DNA of 64,000 bases from assembly GCF_032854445.1 (NCBI RefSeq), contig NC_088304.1, positions 3,474,001 to 3,538,000 on the forward strand, in the 5' to 3' direction. The position numbers were made by a program, and so were the translations under genes. Every line of letters starts with the position of its first letter. Position 1 is the stretch's first letter. Under the pieces are notes generated by a model. The model had not been told where the DNA came from. It was given only the letters and a program-made list of their open reading frames with translations, and searched no databases. Shown piece by piece: positions 47,993 to 60,945 of this stretch. The DNA is from Liolophura sinensis (Eukaryota > Mollusca > Polyplacophora > Chitonida > Chitonidae).

Positions 47993-48759
47993 TAATGGTC
48001 ACGTCCGAACAATACATTCGGGCATATTCACCTACAATTGATAGGTATTCATATTCAAAACATGCGGTAAAAACCAAAATCTATTTATCAATCATTTCAT
48101 TATTTCATTCATAAAAATATTTTTAGTCATCTGAAAAGTAATGTTGTTAATAAATCGGCATGATTTGAATGGTTACATTTGAACAATAAATACGCGTACA
48201 TTTATATTAATACGCGTTTACTTGAAAGACGCATGTCTTTCTAATTTCCAAACATAGCGTTAGTAGCACATGTATAATATACCTGATAGCCTTGTATCTG
48301 TTCAAAAGCACCTAAAATAATAATAAAACATAGCACGCCCAGAACTGTTATGCAATATGTATCAATCGGATTTCCACTAAAGAATACAATGATAAAATGG
48401 CCAATCGTGAAAAGATAATTTAGACTATATTGGATACTCACCGCATGGTTAGATGGATAGAATCAAAATTAATCTATTATGTTAGGACAACATTTGTTAA
48501 ATATATCTCACACGCCATTCAGGTGAGATTCGAGATCATTTAAATTGATATTGATTTAGGTACTGACTGTAATTTTAATTTTTCTGTTTGAGTACAAAGC
48601 GAGATTTATTTTGTTAAAGGTATCCAAATATATGACACATACATAAGATTTGGTTATATGATTTCCGATAGCTATATGTTTGTTCCATGCATGTGTTTAA
48701 CGGTAGTTAGCCCGCATTCCGCTGCAGACAGGGAAAGCTCTATCATGTACGTGGCAAAC
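47993..48759. other. AT-rich unique noncoding sequence
   Basis: Nothing recognisable apart from a small frame at 48241-48441 (-) rich in hydrophobic residues, treated as chance. Confidence 0.4.
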
Positions 48760-49660
48760 ACAGACTATCTAACACAGACTATCTAACTTGGTTGACCCCG
48801 GTGCGGACTCGCTTATCCTTGAGGCCCGGGCCGGTAGGACTTGGGGAGGCAAATCACAGAGGCGCCAGAGCAAAGCCTGCACTCAAGGCCAATTTCTAAT
48901 GTACCAATTTACCATTTGAGTTAAATACAACAACAGTAATTATGTTATTTGTAGAGGACCGCCCTGGCGTCTCACGACCGCGACCTGCTGGGCTTATCAA
49001 AAAGCCAGATCGCCGAATCATCCGGCTGTGGACTGCAGCATTTCGCTAGTGTAAGTGCCAGAAGGAATTGTTACCTTAGGGGCGATATGTCGACCGCCAA
49101 ACTGCGATCTCGATTGTGGAAATTATCCAAATTACACGTGGTAACTTTTGACTCTTTATCCCCAGTGTTACTTCTTCTGCCCTTCCCCCGCCACCCGATG
49201 ATCACCGGTCCATTCCTCATGGATTTGTCAAACAAACGCCGTAATTTTTGTTTCTTGTTATGCCGCAGACTTGAATACCATATTTACTGGTGGTATAATA
49301 GGGTTAACGGGACTTGGAGATCACCAAATACATTGATGGGGCCAGAAACATTAAGCTAACGGCTGGCCCACAACAGCTTAATGGCTTCCAGCACAGTGGC
49401 ATAATAACGGTCTCTTCAACAAGGTCCTGTCACCGACTGGAACCCTTCCTTATCCCGGGACGACAATAAAGGCATTCGCCGTAGAAGAGCTAGCACCAAC
49501 TCTTCACCAAATTACAACCTTTCGGAATGACAGAGGAGGATTTTCGCGAACTTTCTTCAACCTCCAGAAGAAAATTGCCCCCTCATTTAAAGGAGGTATT
49601 TCCATGCCTCGCCATTTTACGGGATGGAATTTTGTCGAGTTTTTCTAATTGCAGCCATAA
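48760..49660. promoter_or_regulatory. long GC-richer unique island
   Basis: About 900 bp of complex, non-repetitive, CpG-bearing sequence. It starts with a small 14-bp direct duplication (ACACAGACTATCTA, about 48759-48789). Near the right end are GCCATTTTACGGGATGG (49611) and GCAGCCATAAATTTGATCTG (49651), the latter with a Hox-like CATAAA core. The only frame above 80 codons (49087-49359 +) is not recognisable. Confidence 0.35.
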
Positions 49661-50389
49661 ATTTGATCTGATCATGAACGCCTAGGCAATGGTTCTTATG
49701 GAATTCGAGAAATTTTGTAAGAAATTGTCTTGAAAAGGCTTTGAAAAACTAAACAGTGCTAGTTCATTTATAACAACGACAGATTGCATGGCTGAAAATG
49801 GCCCAAACCTCGAAGAAAAACGAAGAAATGAACTTATCAACAACAATAAAAAGAAACAATAATCATGCAAATTACGCTTTTATAAAAGTTAGAGAAAAGA
49901 AAGAAGCCGTTATACAGCCCCACTTCAACCTAACCTGAGAAATAAACTCATTTCATGCCATTCAAAGAGACGATGCGATCAACAAGACCACGCGTTCAAA
50001 TCCATGAGCGTGTTCTCCACGTTTTCCCATAAGTGTATGTACTCAGTGAAAATCAGTGTGGTCAGTAATTTATGCCATATACCCGGTCACGTGACGCCGG
50101 AAAGGCTGTGATATTAACTAAGGAAGGTTTCAAGCTACTTATATAGATACCGGTACGTGCCATAATTATATGCATGAGGATAGAACATTTGTAGTAATGC
50201 GCATATCAAAACTAGATCTTTAAAAACCTCCCATAAGGATATGTTGATATCTTGAAAAGTACTTTGGCGCTGTTAATTTGAAATTAAAAAGACTTATGAT
50301 GATTTCCATCCTTTATATTTTCGGACAATTCCTTATAATCTGATGTTTAGTTTATCTCCAGCTGAGGGCAAGTAAATCGTTTTTGGTGG
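49661..50389. other. AT-rich unique noncoding sequence
   Basis: Nothing recognisable. Confidence 0.4.
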
Positions 50390-50790
50390 TTTTGTTCAGC
50401 CTAATCAAATATGGCTTTGTTGCGACCGTAATGTCCCCGTGGCTCTGCCTTTGCTTCATAGCGCTCAATTCGTGACAAAAGCCTCTTTCCTTTCGCCATA
50501 TGTTGACGAAGTTCCCGCGATCTTCTCAAGAACCCGTTCGATTATCAGTAGGATTTTCGGCGTAAGAGCGTCGCTCTTCTCCCTTCATTTGGTTACAGAC
50601 GCTCTTCGTTCAATTCCTACTGATTTAGGACCGATTTCCAAACAATGGTTACAAGAAAATCCCCAGTAGTGTAGTCGGTCCGGCTGATTCACCACGATGA
50701 GTCCGTGACCGTGAATTTTAACGACTGTTTGTTTGAGGCGGCTTTACTCGTCGGCCATGTTTAAAAGGACAAATCTTCACGTAATTTCAG
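50390..50790. promoter_or_regulatory. GC-richer unique island
   Basis: A compact CpG-bearing block. A 76-codon frame (50439-50669 +) is without recognisable features. TCGGCCATGTTTAAAAGGAC near 50752 includes a GCCAT core, as in other islands. Confidence 0.28.
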
Positions 50791-51004
50791 GACCGTGGAG
50801 AGAACTGTAAAAAATTGAGTTTATAGCCGGCAGCCTGTACATTGTGTGCTTGTAAGTCAAAAGTTAAGCCCTGTATTTCTCAAAAGAAAGAAAAGAAGTG
50901 CATTGTTTAAATTATTAATATTTGAACAGTTATATACTCTAAGTCACACTTTTTGTCTCACATGTATATGGTATGGATAAATTATGAAATACTCAGTGTA
51001 ATAC

Positions 51005-51095
51005 TTTCCCTCCCACCGTAATGCTGGCCGCCGTCGTAATGTGAAATTCTCTTGAGTACGGCGTAAAGCACCTATGAAATAAATAAATAAATGTA
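51005..51095 (+). mobile_element. SINE-B 3' part
   Basis: CCTCCCACCGTAATGCTGGC, then the 3' domain (CTTGAGTACGGCGTAAAGCA) and an (AAAT)n tail. The head and most of the body are absent. Confidence 0.9.
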
Positions 51096-51479
51096 AGACA
51101 ATTGGTATATTGGATGAGGCCTTTCAACCAGTGGCAGGATGTGTAGACCATTCTGTTTCCTATCGTCGGCCCGTGTCTGACTATTTTCGAGAGATGGGAT
51201 TTATTATATGAAATTAGATGTGTCTAAGTTCAAATGATACTTTGGGGGCAGGGGTATTAATGCTTGATGTAAGACGAAATAAATATGAATGCATAAAATT
51301 TTGCAAAATCAGGTCATTCTGGATTTGTATAACAATGGAATTTATCAGGTATATACATGAATGCTGGAGTCGAGGTTTAGATTGTACTTGGTCCAAAGAT
51401 AACTGTGTAGCAGTATATTAAATATGAACTAAACATGCTGCTGTGCCATTTGGTGTCTGTACTGGTACAACTGCATAGG

Positions 51480-51593
51480 TTCATGGGTTTGTGAACACAG
51501 TAAACATATATGCTGACTTCATGGGTTTGTTAGCACAGTAAACATATATGCTGACTTCATGGGTTTGTTAACACAGCAAACATATATGCTGAC
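51480..51593. repeat. 38-bp tandem repeat, 3 units
   Basis: Three near-identical units beginning TTCATGGGTTTGT and ending CATATATGCTGAC, 114 bp in all. Confidence 0.95.
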
Positions 51594-51929
51594 TTTATAA
51601 GCTAATACACTTTTGAACACATTACATATTTTGAGAGCAACTCCCTACAGCCTTCCTAAAATTTATTTATAATGTTATGATAAAATTTAGTAGATATTTC
51701 ATTTTGATAGAATGGTAATGGTGTTTGGCCAAATTATGCACATTTTTAATTTCCATTTTGCCTATGTGACAATGGTGAAACGTAACTTGAATCTTGTAAC
51801 AAAGAGGGGCAAACTGAAATCTCTGTATTTTCCATGTGAGTCACAAAATAAGTCGACAACAAGTTTGCAGTTTTCTACTTAATGTGAAGTGAAAGTTTTT
51901 GGCAAGGTTTTTCATGAGATTTATCACAG
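51594..51929. other. AT-rich unique noncoding sequence
   Basis: Nothing recognisable. Confidence 0.4.
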
Positions 51930-52250
51930 TCACGCTATAGCAGACCGGAAAAACGATGGCCGGTTGACAGTAGACATTTTAAGTAACAGCTAATGTGCCG
52001 TGTAGACAGTGGGCACTTGACCGCAGCCGTAGAGCAGGAAAACATTTTAAAGCTACAACCGTTTATGGCCCGACGGCGACAATACGGTCTAGAGTGGAAC
52101 TGTGTAAACTGGTATTACATGTCACAGGAAAGGTACCAGTGGACAGAGTCAATTGGGTCTGACACCCGCAGGAAGCCGACGCGTGCCGTCAGAGGTCGTT
52201 CGGTTCGCTTCATAAACAGTGAGCGACAGACGGCCCGACCCTAAAAAATA
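51930..52250. promoter_or_regulatory. small GC-richer island
   Basis: Has an 83-codon frame (51993-52244 +), unrecognised. CpG-rich relative to the flanks. Confidence 0.22.
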
Positions 52251-52849
52251 GCAATACATTTTATTTAAGTTATTGGGCATTGAAGAGAAACTAATGTGTC
52301 ATTTTTGCACCTGGGGTTTAAAAGATAGCGGTAAACTTCGTTTTAAAATAATGAATGATGAAAAGGATAAAATGTCACAGATGCTTGAATGAAAATGCCA
52401 TAAAAGCCAAGTAATGGCTATAACCATCGGTCAATGACTATCACTAATAGCAAAATAGAACATTAGTTGTCTATCTACAAAATCAGATCTGTACAGTTTT
52501 TTTAACGGTTTCAAATTTTACAACTTAACGGTGTAGCATTAAATCTGGCTGCTTTGCATGAAAAATATATATGTTTGCATAAGATGAGTACTATAAGCAA
52601 TTAACGTGGTTGTAACTGCACCACAATGGGTTATTTCCACCTATTTTCCTACCCCATCCCCGCCCCCCAATCCATACATTTGTTGCATCCGCGGATGCAG
52701 TGTAACGCGAAAAAAAAAAAGATCAATAAAACTTAAATCAGTTTTCATGTAGAGTCGGTTCCGTAACCATGCCAACCCAAGGGCGCGTGCCAAGATGACT
52801 GGCCGGATGTAGATAATAAAAGGTCTCACAGTTCACCGAGAGATACGTG
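52251..52849. other. AT-rich unique noncoding sequence
   Basis: Nothing recognisable. Confidence 0.4.
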
Positions 52850-53420
52850 CTCTTATGCTGCAACCTGATTTAATTTTGCGCCACATTTCAAAGGATTTCG
52901 GTCGCTCAGGTGTGGCGAGCGATCTCGCTTCACTGGCCGTTCAAATTAAATAAATGGATAATCTGTTAAAATGCCGGATATTGAGGCCGACGGAGTGGCA
53001 GTAAATATCTCATCGCCAGGGGGCGCTTTCGGCCGACGAGCCATTTTACGGTAAGCAATCCATCTACGGGGCTGAACGCCAACCGAAACCGCGTCTAAGG
53101 GGAGGGCGCATCGAAACAGATTTTTAATTGACGCTATCGCCTAGGGGTGAAACATGGCTGATAACGAAGAAATGCATTATACCGATATTTGGGGATTGAT
53201 AAAAACCAGATCTTATCGGAGAAAAACACGACTGATTTCAATCGTCCGATATTTGTTCCCTATTAAACACAATTCCATTAATAAGGCGAAATTAGCAGTA
53301 ATGAACTCTTGGTCTAACCTTTAAGGGGACAATGGCGCTGAGGATTGTTGTCGCCATCATTGATTGTTCGTGCAGATTGTTTTCGTGGTAGCGACATGAC
53401 ATGTAAACGAGAATAAATCA
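52850..53420 (+). promoter_or_regulatory. GC-richer island with a CTCF-like motif
   Basis: TCGCCAGGGGGCGC at 53013-53026 matches the CTCF core CCACCAGGGGGCGC at 12 of 14 positions, including all of AGGGGGCGC, in plus orientation. About 18 bp downstream is GCCATTTTACGGTAAGC, sharing GCCATTTTACGG with the island at 49.6 kb. No usable frame. CTCF is conserved across bilaterians, so a boundary or regulatory role is plausible but unproven. Confidence 0.42.
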
Positions 53421-53964
53421 CACGGTAGACAGGTGATAGTCCGTCAACGGAAGCCTAACCCACACAGTTGTCCAACCGGGTATTTCTTTTGAATACCCGC
53501 ACTGGCCGTCAGTTTTTAGTTAGTTTTCATAATTCAGTGACAATTAGCACTTTAATAGCTGAAAAAATCTTCCCGGGCATCTCATGCGACAATATAGGGA
53601 ACTAGTGAATTCCGGAATATATGCCGCTGTAAAAGTTGTTCTGATTTAATGGGTATAGTTGTTTGCGTAAGTAAGTTTAGAATCATATGCTAACTGTTTT
53701 CAGAAAGATATTCTGACGTTTAGTAAGAAAAATAAATGTGCACATCAGACTGTGTACATGTTGATAAAACTGGATCGCACTTACAGGATACAGGCTTGGC
53801 GAAAAAGTACCACACAAAGCATGACGGCAAGCAAACAATACTACAACTGAATGACGGACTAAACAGGGATTTTAGAGGATTGAACCATTTCGGCACGACG
53901 GTGGGTTGTATTGGCGGTGACTACCTGATAACCGCCCTGATGTAAAGCTGCAGTTGGGCAAGTT
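53421..53964. other. unique noncoding sequence
   Basis: A 69-codon frame at 53736-53945 is not recognisable. Confidence 0.35.
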
Positions 53965-54240
53965 GTATTGGTATTCGGACGAACGGACAGACAGACCGAC
54001 GGAACAACCGACTAACCGACTGTCTGATTATTAGCGAAAATGGTCTTCTTTTTCTTTGGATACCGGTTGACGGCCTGAACAGTGATGTGGATACTTTGAT
54101 TACTGACGGATTGACTGATTGTTTGACTTAATGACTCGATGACTGGCTAACCGACCGTCTCACAGACTTACTGAATTACTGTTTGACGGATTTACAGACT
54201 ACCTAACTGATTAAATGATTGGCCGACGGACTTCGCAGAC
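53965..54240. repeat. degenerate (GACT)/(GACGGA) tract
   Basis: Decayed GACT-type tetranucleotide sequence, with one unrelated block at about 54030-54080. Similar in kind to 36989-37310 and 59585-60370. Confidence 0.8.
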
Positions 54241-54339
54241 CTGATATGAGATTGGTCCCTGCCTTATTGATATCTCTACTACCCGCTTTCGTTTATATCC
54301 AGATCACCATTTTAATAAAAAAAAAAGCCAGTGGATATG

Positions 54340-55130
54340 TCAACGGCGGCCACACCTGTTGATAGTTCCAGTTTTCCGATCAGCATAATAAGACGCCTGC
54401 CATCACCGTTTTCACCAGATGATGGATTAACTTCAGACTTTTCCTCCAATGTCTCGGTCAGTGGCGACTCCTAAGACAGCAGACTTGTAAATTCGCTGAT
54501 CGGTCCCTGTCTGTGACCTGGGGGTGTAACAAGGGGCCGTCATGATCCCCTGTTTGAAATACCTATCAAACTGATATCGGCACCTCGTAAATTTGATAAG
54601 AGCTTTGTTGCGGTCTTTGTAAACTGTGACTATGTCCCCAGGTGTGTATCACACATAGGCGGGTTAACAAGGACTGTAATGTTATCTGCTAGCTGATCTG
54701 TGGTGTGGACTGAACGCAAGCGTCAAAGTCGTGAGGTTAGTCAGAGATAAGACCGATCCGGCGCGACGTTCGCCTCGCCAGAATTCCGTCCAGCGCGCCA
54801 GAGGGACTCGACGGGCAAATCTTTGACGGACGACGGTAAAAGAGGGACCATCATAGCACCAGCTGACAGAGGATATAGAACAGCCCCCAACCCCCGGGAG
54901 CCGCCTGCACTCAAACCGTTAAGGTAACGGGACACGAAATAAAAGGCTCACTTCAAGTTTCAAGTGCGCCCTGGGCCTCGGTTGCCGACATTGTACCCCC
55001 TGACCCCTGCAGACCTGGACCTGTGGTGTCATTTCGACTGTTGTTATCCGGCTTAAGGGTGGAGAGAAGACAGTGTGTTAAAACTAGTCTCCCCCAGGGT
55101 AATATTTCCGCACTACCCTCTTGACTTGTT
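54340..55130. promoter_or_regulatory. long GC-richer unique island
   Basis: About 800 bp, the most GC-rich unique block in the window. It contains CACTTCAAGTTTCAAGTGCG at about 54949, with two NK2-type CAAGTG/CACTT half-sites, and several CpG-rich stretches (54755-54840). The only frame is 64 codons (54741-54935 -), not recognised. Confidence 0.33.
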
Positions 55131-55817
55131 AGCGAATTTATACCTTCTTTGGAAATGGACTGTTGCTTTTGTCAACGCTTTGAGAGATGTACAGTGAGGA
55201 CGGGGTTAAGCTATACCCAAAGAAAACAAAACATTTTTTCATCTTTGTTAAAAATGAACAAAATATCTCAAATTAACATTGTAATTGATTGGTGTTTAAA
55301 TGACATGTTCAAGATTATTTCACATATATGACTGCAAGTGGTTATGTTTATGGGTGAGTGACAGTGAAGAGCAAACTTAATGAAGACATTAGGGCCTATA
55401 TATTTGAATATTTGGGCATCATCATTAAAGAAATATTTCACGAAAAGAAAGTAAGGAGCTCCTTTTCACTGAAGTCTTGACAAAGGTCACTCATTAGCTT
55501 GGTAACTTTTAACTGAAGCAAAATAAAATCTTCAGTCCCTTATCCTTAATAAGTATGTCTTTAAATTTTATAAAAGTAAGACACAGCATTCTTTGTGTAA
55601 ATGTTTACAAATATACTTGTCCTCTACGTTTTTTCACGAATAAAGAGGACGAGCAGTTTAATAATTCTGCTGACAAAAAAGTTCTTGTATTTTCCATGAA
55701 TGCTGATCAGTAAGTGATATTTATGTGGCTTTAAAAACGATTTTTGACTGGATCGAGTCTCGATTCTTCCACAAAAAACGCTTTATTTAACAACGCATTC
55801 TAATAATGTTGACATCA
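55131..55817. other. AT-rich unique noncoding sequence
   Basis: Nothing recognisable. Confidence 0.4.
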
Positions 55818-56160
55818 CTGAACGAGTGGGTGAGTGCTTGGGGTTTAACGTCTTACTTAACAATTTTTCAGTCATACGACGACGAATGAATCCTTAGAGT
55901 GTACGTTATGTGCCTCCTTGTTACAGGACAGATTTCTACCGCTCTTTTATCTAGTGCTGCTTCAATGAGACGACCTACGGAAGGCAAGTAAGGTGCCCTG
56001 CTCGAGCCATTATATTGATACGGGTCAACAAGTCATTGCACTATCCCCTAAATGCTGAACGCCAGGTGAGGAAGATACAACTTCCTCTTTTAAAGTCGTA
56101 GGTGTGAATCGACCCAAGATTGACCCTGGATCTACCGCTCCCGAAGCGGACGCTGAACGA
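55818..56160 (-). mobile_element. SINE-A, near full length, minus strand, with target-site duplication
   Basis: On the plus strand it runs from a GAGT-type tail and GCTTGGGGTTTAACGTCTTA (3' domain) to CTACCGCTCCCGAAGCGGAC (tRNA-like head). Flanked by CTGAACGA at 55818-55825 and 56153-56160. It matches the 3388 copy along its length, including the AGTTGTAT-AACTTCCTC-type block. Confidence 0.9.
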
Positions 56161-56324
56161 CGGTGGTCTCACTGATCGATGGCTTGAAACTACTGTACCC
56201 AAGAGCACAAGACATGCACAGAACATTAAATATCATGTGAAGATGTCATGTGGAATGACGCGTGCAGGTATGACGTAGAGTTTTGCTGAAATGACGTCAG
56301 AAGGGTTTAGTATACACAGCATCA

Positions 56325-56418
56325 TTTGTGGTCATACGTCAGTTCAGGGTGACGTGTTGTGTTCTGTCAAATTTGTGGTCATACATCAGTTTGGGGTGAC
56401 GTGTTGTGTTCTGGCAAA
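56325..56418. repeat. 47-bp tandem duplication, 2 units
   Basis: Two units starting TTTGTGGTCATAC (56325 and 56372), each containing GGTGACGTGTTGTGTTCTG with a CRE-like TGACGT. Confidence 0.92.
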
Positions 56419-56978
<560 letters not shown>

Positions 56979-57096
56979 ATCTACCTTTCGTAAATAGCCG
57001 TGCTTGATACATGTACAGTATCCATAAAGAACGTTAGAGTTAAATAATACCTGGACCAATGTCCAAACAAGACCCCACCCCCTATAACTAAAAAAT

Positions 57097-57475
57097 GTGT
57101 ACATGTATCTCAGTGGTACTTTGTTACCAATGCCCATCGTGTACATGTATCTTAGTGGCACTTTGTTACCAATGCCCATCGTGTACATGTATCTTAGTGG
57201 CACTTTGTTACCAATGCTCATCGTGTACATGTATCTCAGTGGTACTTTGTTACCAATGCTCGTCGTGTACATGTATCTTAGTGGTACTTTGTTACCAATG
57301 CCCATCGTGTAATGTATCTCAGTGGTACTTTGTTACCAATGCCCGTCGTGTACATGTATCTCAGTGGTACTTTGTTACCACTGCCCGTCGTGTACATGTA
57401 TCTCAGTGGTACTTTGTTACCAGTGCCCATGGTGTAATGTATCTCAGTGGTACTTTGTTACCAATGCCCATGGTT
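57097..57475. repeat. 42-bp minisatellite, ~9 units
   Basis: Units start at 57101, 57143, 57185, 57227, 57269, 57311, 57352, 57394 and 57436. Core ACATGTATCTCAGTGGTACT and TTGTTACCAATGCCCATCGT. Two units (57311, 57436) lack one base, which shifts the frame. The period is a multiple of three and the array is open on both strands. Confidence 0.95.
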
Positions 57476-58229
57476 ACTGTTATATTCACGAGGATACATA
57501 CACACGCCCCTTACAAACACATAGAAGTCACATACCTGGATATTTCTGAATGATACTCTGATTCTTTGATTACTCTGATATTCGATTTTTGTGCATCATT
57601 TTTTCTTATTTTCTTTCATGTTCGAACTTTCTGTTTTGTTTTTTTTTTGTCTTATAAACTGTTCTGTTTTCGATCGAACATAAACCAAACTGTGAAGAAA
57701 TTAGGAAACTTCCCTTACGAAAAGCTTGAATGCCTGAAATAAATTAAATAAATAACATTTGAAAATCACACTTATCCTTTTTTGCAACGACGGTAATAAC
57801 ACATCTGACATGTCGATTTTTATCAGTGAGCATATTTTATCCCTGTTCAAAACTGAAACTCAGGACTTTTCCTGCCCACAGGAATCCCCCCCCCCCTCCA
57901 CCACCACCTCCTTCACTAAGCGTTGTTGTTGTTTTGTTCATTCCAGTCTTTGCAGTTATGTCTTATGTGTAACCTAGTAACGTTTTATTCAGGTCCAAGC
58001 CTGCTCAGCTTGGACCAGCGTCGATATTGCGCGGAGAAACGCGTACAATCAAGACATTGGACTCCTGTGGCGGTATTTCAAAATTTCAAATCGATATCCC
58101 GTTCGAAACAAAGTCAAAGTATTGGTTGACAATGTAAATTCTAGATAAGTTATTGTAAAACAAATTTCAGCTAAATAACAGAAAGGAACATACCAAGTTT
58201 AATGACTACAGTTTTGACTTCAGTCTAAG
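57476..58229. other. unique sequence with a perfect hairpin
   Basis: GGTCCAAGC (57992-58000), a 7-nt loop and GCTTGGACC (58008-58016) form a perfect 9-bp stem. No gene recognised. Confidence 0.5.
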
Positions 58230-59230
58230 ACCGCTTCGTGATCCCTGAACCTGATGCTAATTAAAGCAAAACTACGCACTGCTTTGTTTCTTGTGTTAAT
58301 GACGGAGTCAAGGACTTGGCACTAAAGTTTCTGTAGTTCTGTAAGTGGCAGTTTCAGAGCTTCGTTGGTCTCGAAATCGGGTGTAGGCTGGGAATGCTTT
58401 GCGAAGCGGAAGGCCCGAGAGCGACGAGATATCCCGAGTGACAAGCCATCTTTCACCACAAGAGACTGCCTCGAATCCATTACCTCCCACAGAGCTGTTA
58501 ACGTTTTCTAACAAGGCCAGTCTCTGAATGTGTGAATTTTGTTCGCAGTTCCATGTTTCCTCTCCATGACGCCAGATCTGTTTTCTCTCTCGTGTTATAG
58601 GTACAGGCGTCTTAATGCATTTGCAAGCCAAAGCCCTCCTTTTTGCGAGACTCGATGACTCCACAGTCAGCCCTCGGAAGGCAAAAACCTTTACTGATAT
58701 CATTTCTTTTGCCCTATCTCTTGCCCAAGCTGGCAAGAGCATCCCGCAGAACTTGTTAGGGGGTTCGCGGAGGCGAGGATGGCCCCCGCACGGTGTCCCA
58801 AAGCTAAACCTCCTCGTCACCAACCTCTGACTCGAGATGCTGCAGAGAATTCATATACATTAAAAGACTGCTACGTTCAGCATCCCGAGAGTTCCACTTC
58901 CAGCACCTTCAACGGTGACCAAAATACATTTAGTGTTCGCTTCTTGCTCTCTCGTGGGACAGAACCAGCGTCACCTTGTGCCCCTCTATAGTATTTATGA
59001 CATCTGGAAGGTGTAAAAATCGAAATCACCAACGACGGAGTGACAAGATGGTGACAACACGCCCAATAACGTGGTAAGGTTTTGGTCTTGAACAAATCAA
59101 AAGTAATGGATGGTGCCAAAAGCCACTTAGTCCATCGGTTCTCTTTTGACAGCGATCCCCTCCAAAATCCATTAACGAGAAGTTACGGTGATAATTCTGA
59201 AAACAGTGTCAGCGAACTTTCGGTCTAGGG
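58230..59230. promoter_or_regulatory. long GC-richer unique island with a 171-codon frame
   Basis: About 1 kb of complex sequence. It carries the longest non-repeat frame in the window (58308-58823, minus, 171 codons) with shorter frames on the opposite strand (58615-58830, 58779-58991) and 58877-59119 (-). I recognise no domain, signal peptide, membrane segment or repeat in the 171-codon product. It may be an unknown exon, an untranslated exon or a noncoding element. Confidence 0.3.
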
Positions 59231-59584
59231 CCATATCAATATTCTCCCTGACCACAACATAATAACATTATCAGTCCACAAGTAAAAGGTCAATGGGAAA
59301 AATATACATATGCATTCCATGCAACAACAACAACAAAAAAAGATTTACACACAACCGAGAGCCGAGATCTGAAAAGAGAGAAAAACACATTGAACTTGTT
59401 AAATAACTGTGTGCTTGATTTTTTTTTTCGAAATAAATGTGAATTAAAAAGACTCCCTGTTTATTTAGATGAAATGAAACATTAAAACAACGTTATGATT
59501 TTAAGGATGATTTGGGATTGATAAATGGCAAACATGGAAGATTTGCTTGTTAAAAGTTCCAGTTAAAAATGTATCGGTACAATT
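59231..59584. other. AT-rich unique noncoding sequence
   Basis: Nothing recognisable. Confidence 0.4.
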
Positions 59585-60370
59585 ATGTGTGCGGCTTATG
59601 GATTGATTGAATGGTTGACTGTCTGATTGGCGATTTCAATTACTCGGATAAGTGACTGACTTCACTTACTCAGTTGCTGAATGTCTGACTGATGAACAGA
59701 CAGACAGAACGATGGATTGCGATTGACGGATTGACTGAGAGACTGCATGACTTTCTGGATGAATAACTGAATGAGTGACCGAGTGCCTGGCTGACGGACT
59801 GCCGGATTGACCACCAGACTGACTGGCTAACTGACTGTCTGAACAACTGAATGACAGAGTGCCTCTAACTGACGGGCTGCCGGATTGTCAGATTGAAGAG
59901 CTCATTCACTGGCTGAACATCAGAATGACTGACTGAGTTCCTCACTGACGGACTGTCGGGCCGACTGCTAGACTGACTGGATCACTGACTGGCTGAACAA
60001 CAGAATAACTGACTGAGTTCCTCACTGACGGACTGTCGGGCTGACTGCTAGACTGACTGGATCACTGACTGGCTGAACAACAGAATAACTGACTGAGTTC
60101 CTCACTGACGGACTGTCGGGCTGGCTGCTAGACTGAATGGATCACTGACTGGCTGAACAACAGAATAACTGACTGAGTTCCTCACTGACGGACTGTCGGA
60201 CTGACTGTTAAACTGACTGGATCACTGACAGGCTGAACAACTGCATGACTGACTGAGTTCCTCACTGACGGACTGCAGGACTGACTGTCAGTCTGACTGC
60301 CTGACTGAACAAGTTGATGACTGACAGTGTCTAAATGACGGCCTGCCGGAGTGACTGTCAGACTGTTTGA
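59585..60370. repeat. degenerate (GACT)n with an embedded 80-bp higher-order repeat
   Basis: The left part is decayed GACTGACTG-type sequence. From about 59910 to 60310 it organises into ~5 units of 80 bp, with CTGAACAACAGAATAACTGA starting at 59993, 60073 and 60153, and CTCACTGACGGACTGTCGGG in each. The 80-bp unit itself is made of GACT derivatives, so it arose by secondary amplification. Confidence 0.92.
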
Positions 60371-60485
60371 ATTGATGATTGAGATTATTACAATAAATCA
60401 ACACAATGGGAAAAGACGCATCTTTTTAATCACTGACTTTCAAACTTTGTAAGTTATGTTTAACTTCTCTTTCTGACGTTTTGGC

Positions 60486-60945
60486 ATGGGGATTCTGTAC
60501 TACTATGTAGTCGTGAGCACGGGGATTCTGTACTACTATGTAGTCGTGAGCACGAGGATTCTGTACTACTGTGTAGTCGTGAGCACGGGGATTCTGTACT
60601 ACTGTGTAGTCGTGAGCACGGGGATTCTGTACTACTATGTAGTCGTGAGCACGGGGATTCTGTACCACTGTGTAGTCGTGAGCACGGGGATTCTGTACTA
60701 CTGTGTCATCGTGAGCACGGGGATTCTGTACTACTATGTAGTCGTGAGCACGGGGGATTCTGTACTACTATGTAGTCGTGAGCACGGGGATTCTGTATTA
60801 TTGTGTAGTCGTGAGCACGGGGATTCTGTACTACTATGTAGTCGTGAGCACGGGGATTATGTACTACTATGTAGTCGTGAGCACGGGGATTCTGTACCAC
60901 TGTGTAGTCGTGAGCACGGGGGATTCTGTACTACTATGTAGTCTA
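60486..60945. repeat. 33-bp minisatellite, ~14 units
   Basis: Units of GTCGTGAGCACGGGGATTC plus TGTACTACTATGTA, measured at 60510 and 60543. Two units carry an extra G (near 60750 and 60917). Open in frames on both strands (151 codons at 60486-60941 +; 80 and 64 codons -) only because the period is a multiple of three. Very homogeneous, so young. Confidence 0.96.

Noticed and set aside
58308-58823. 171-codon minus-strand frame as a gene
   Set aside because: No recognisable domain; competing frames on the other strand; lies in a GC-richer island where chance open frames are longer. Kept only as part of the island.
60486-60941. 151-codon plus frame as a repeat protein
   Set aside because: Made wholly of the 33-bp minisatellite; frames on both strands are open for the same arithmetic reason.
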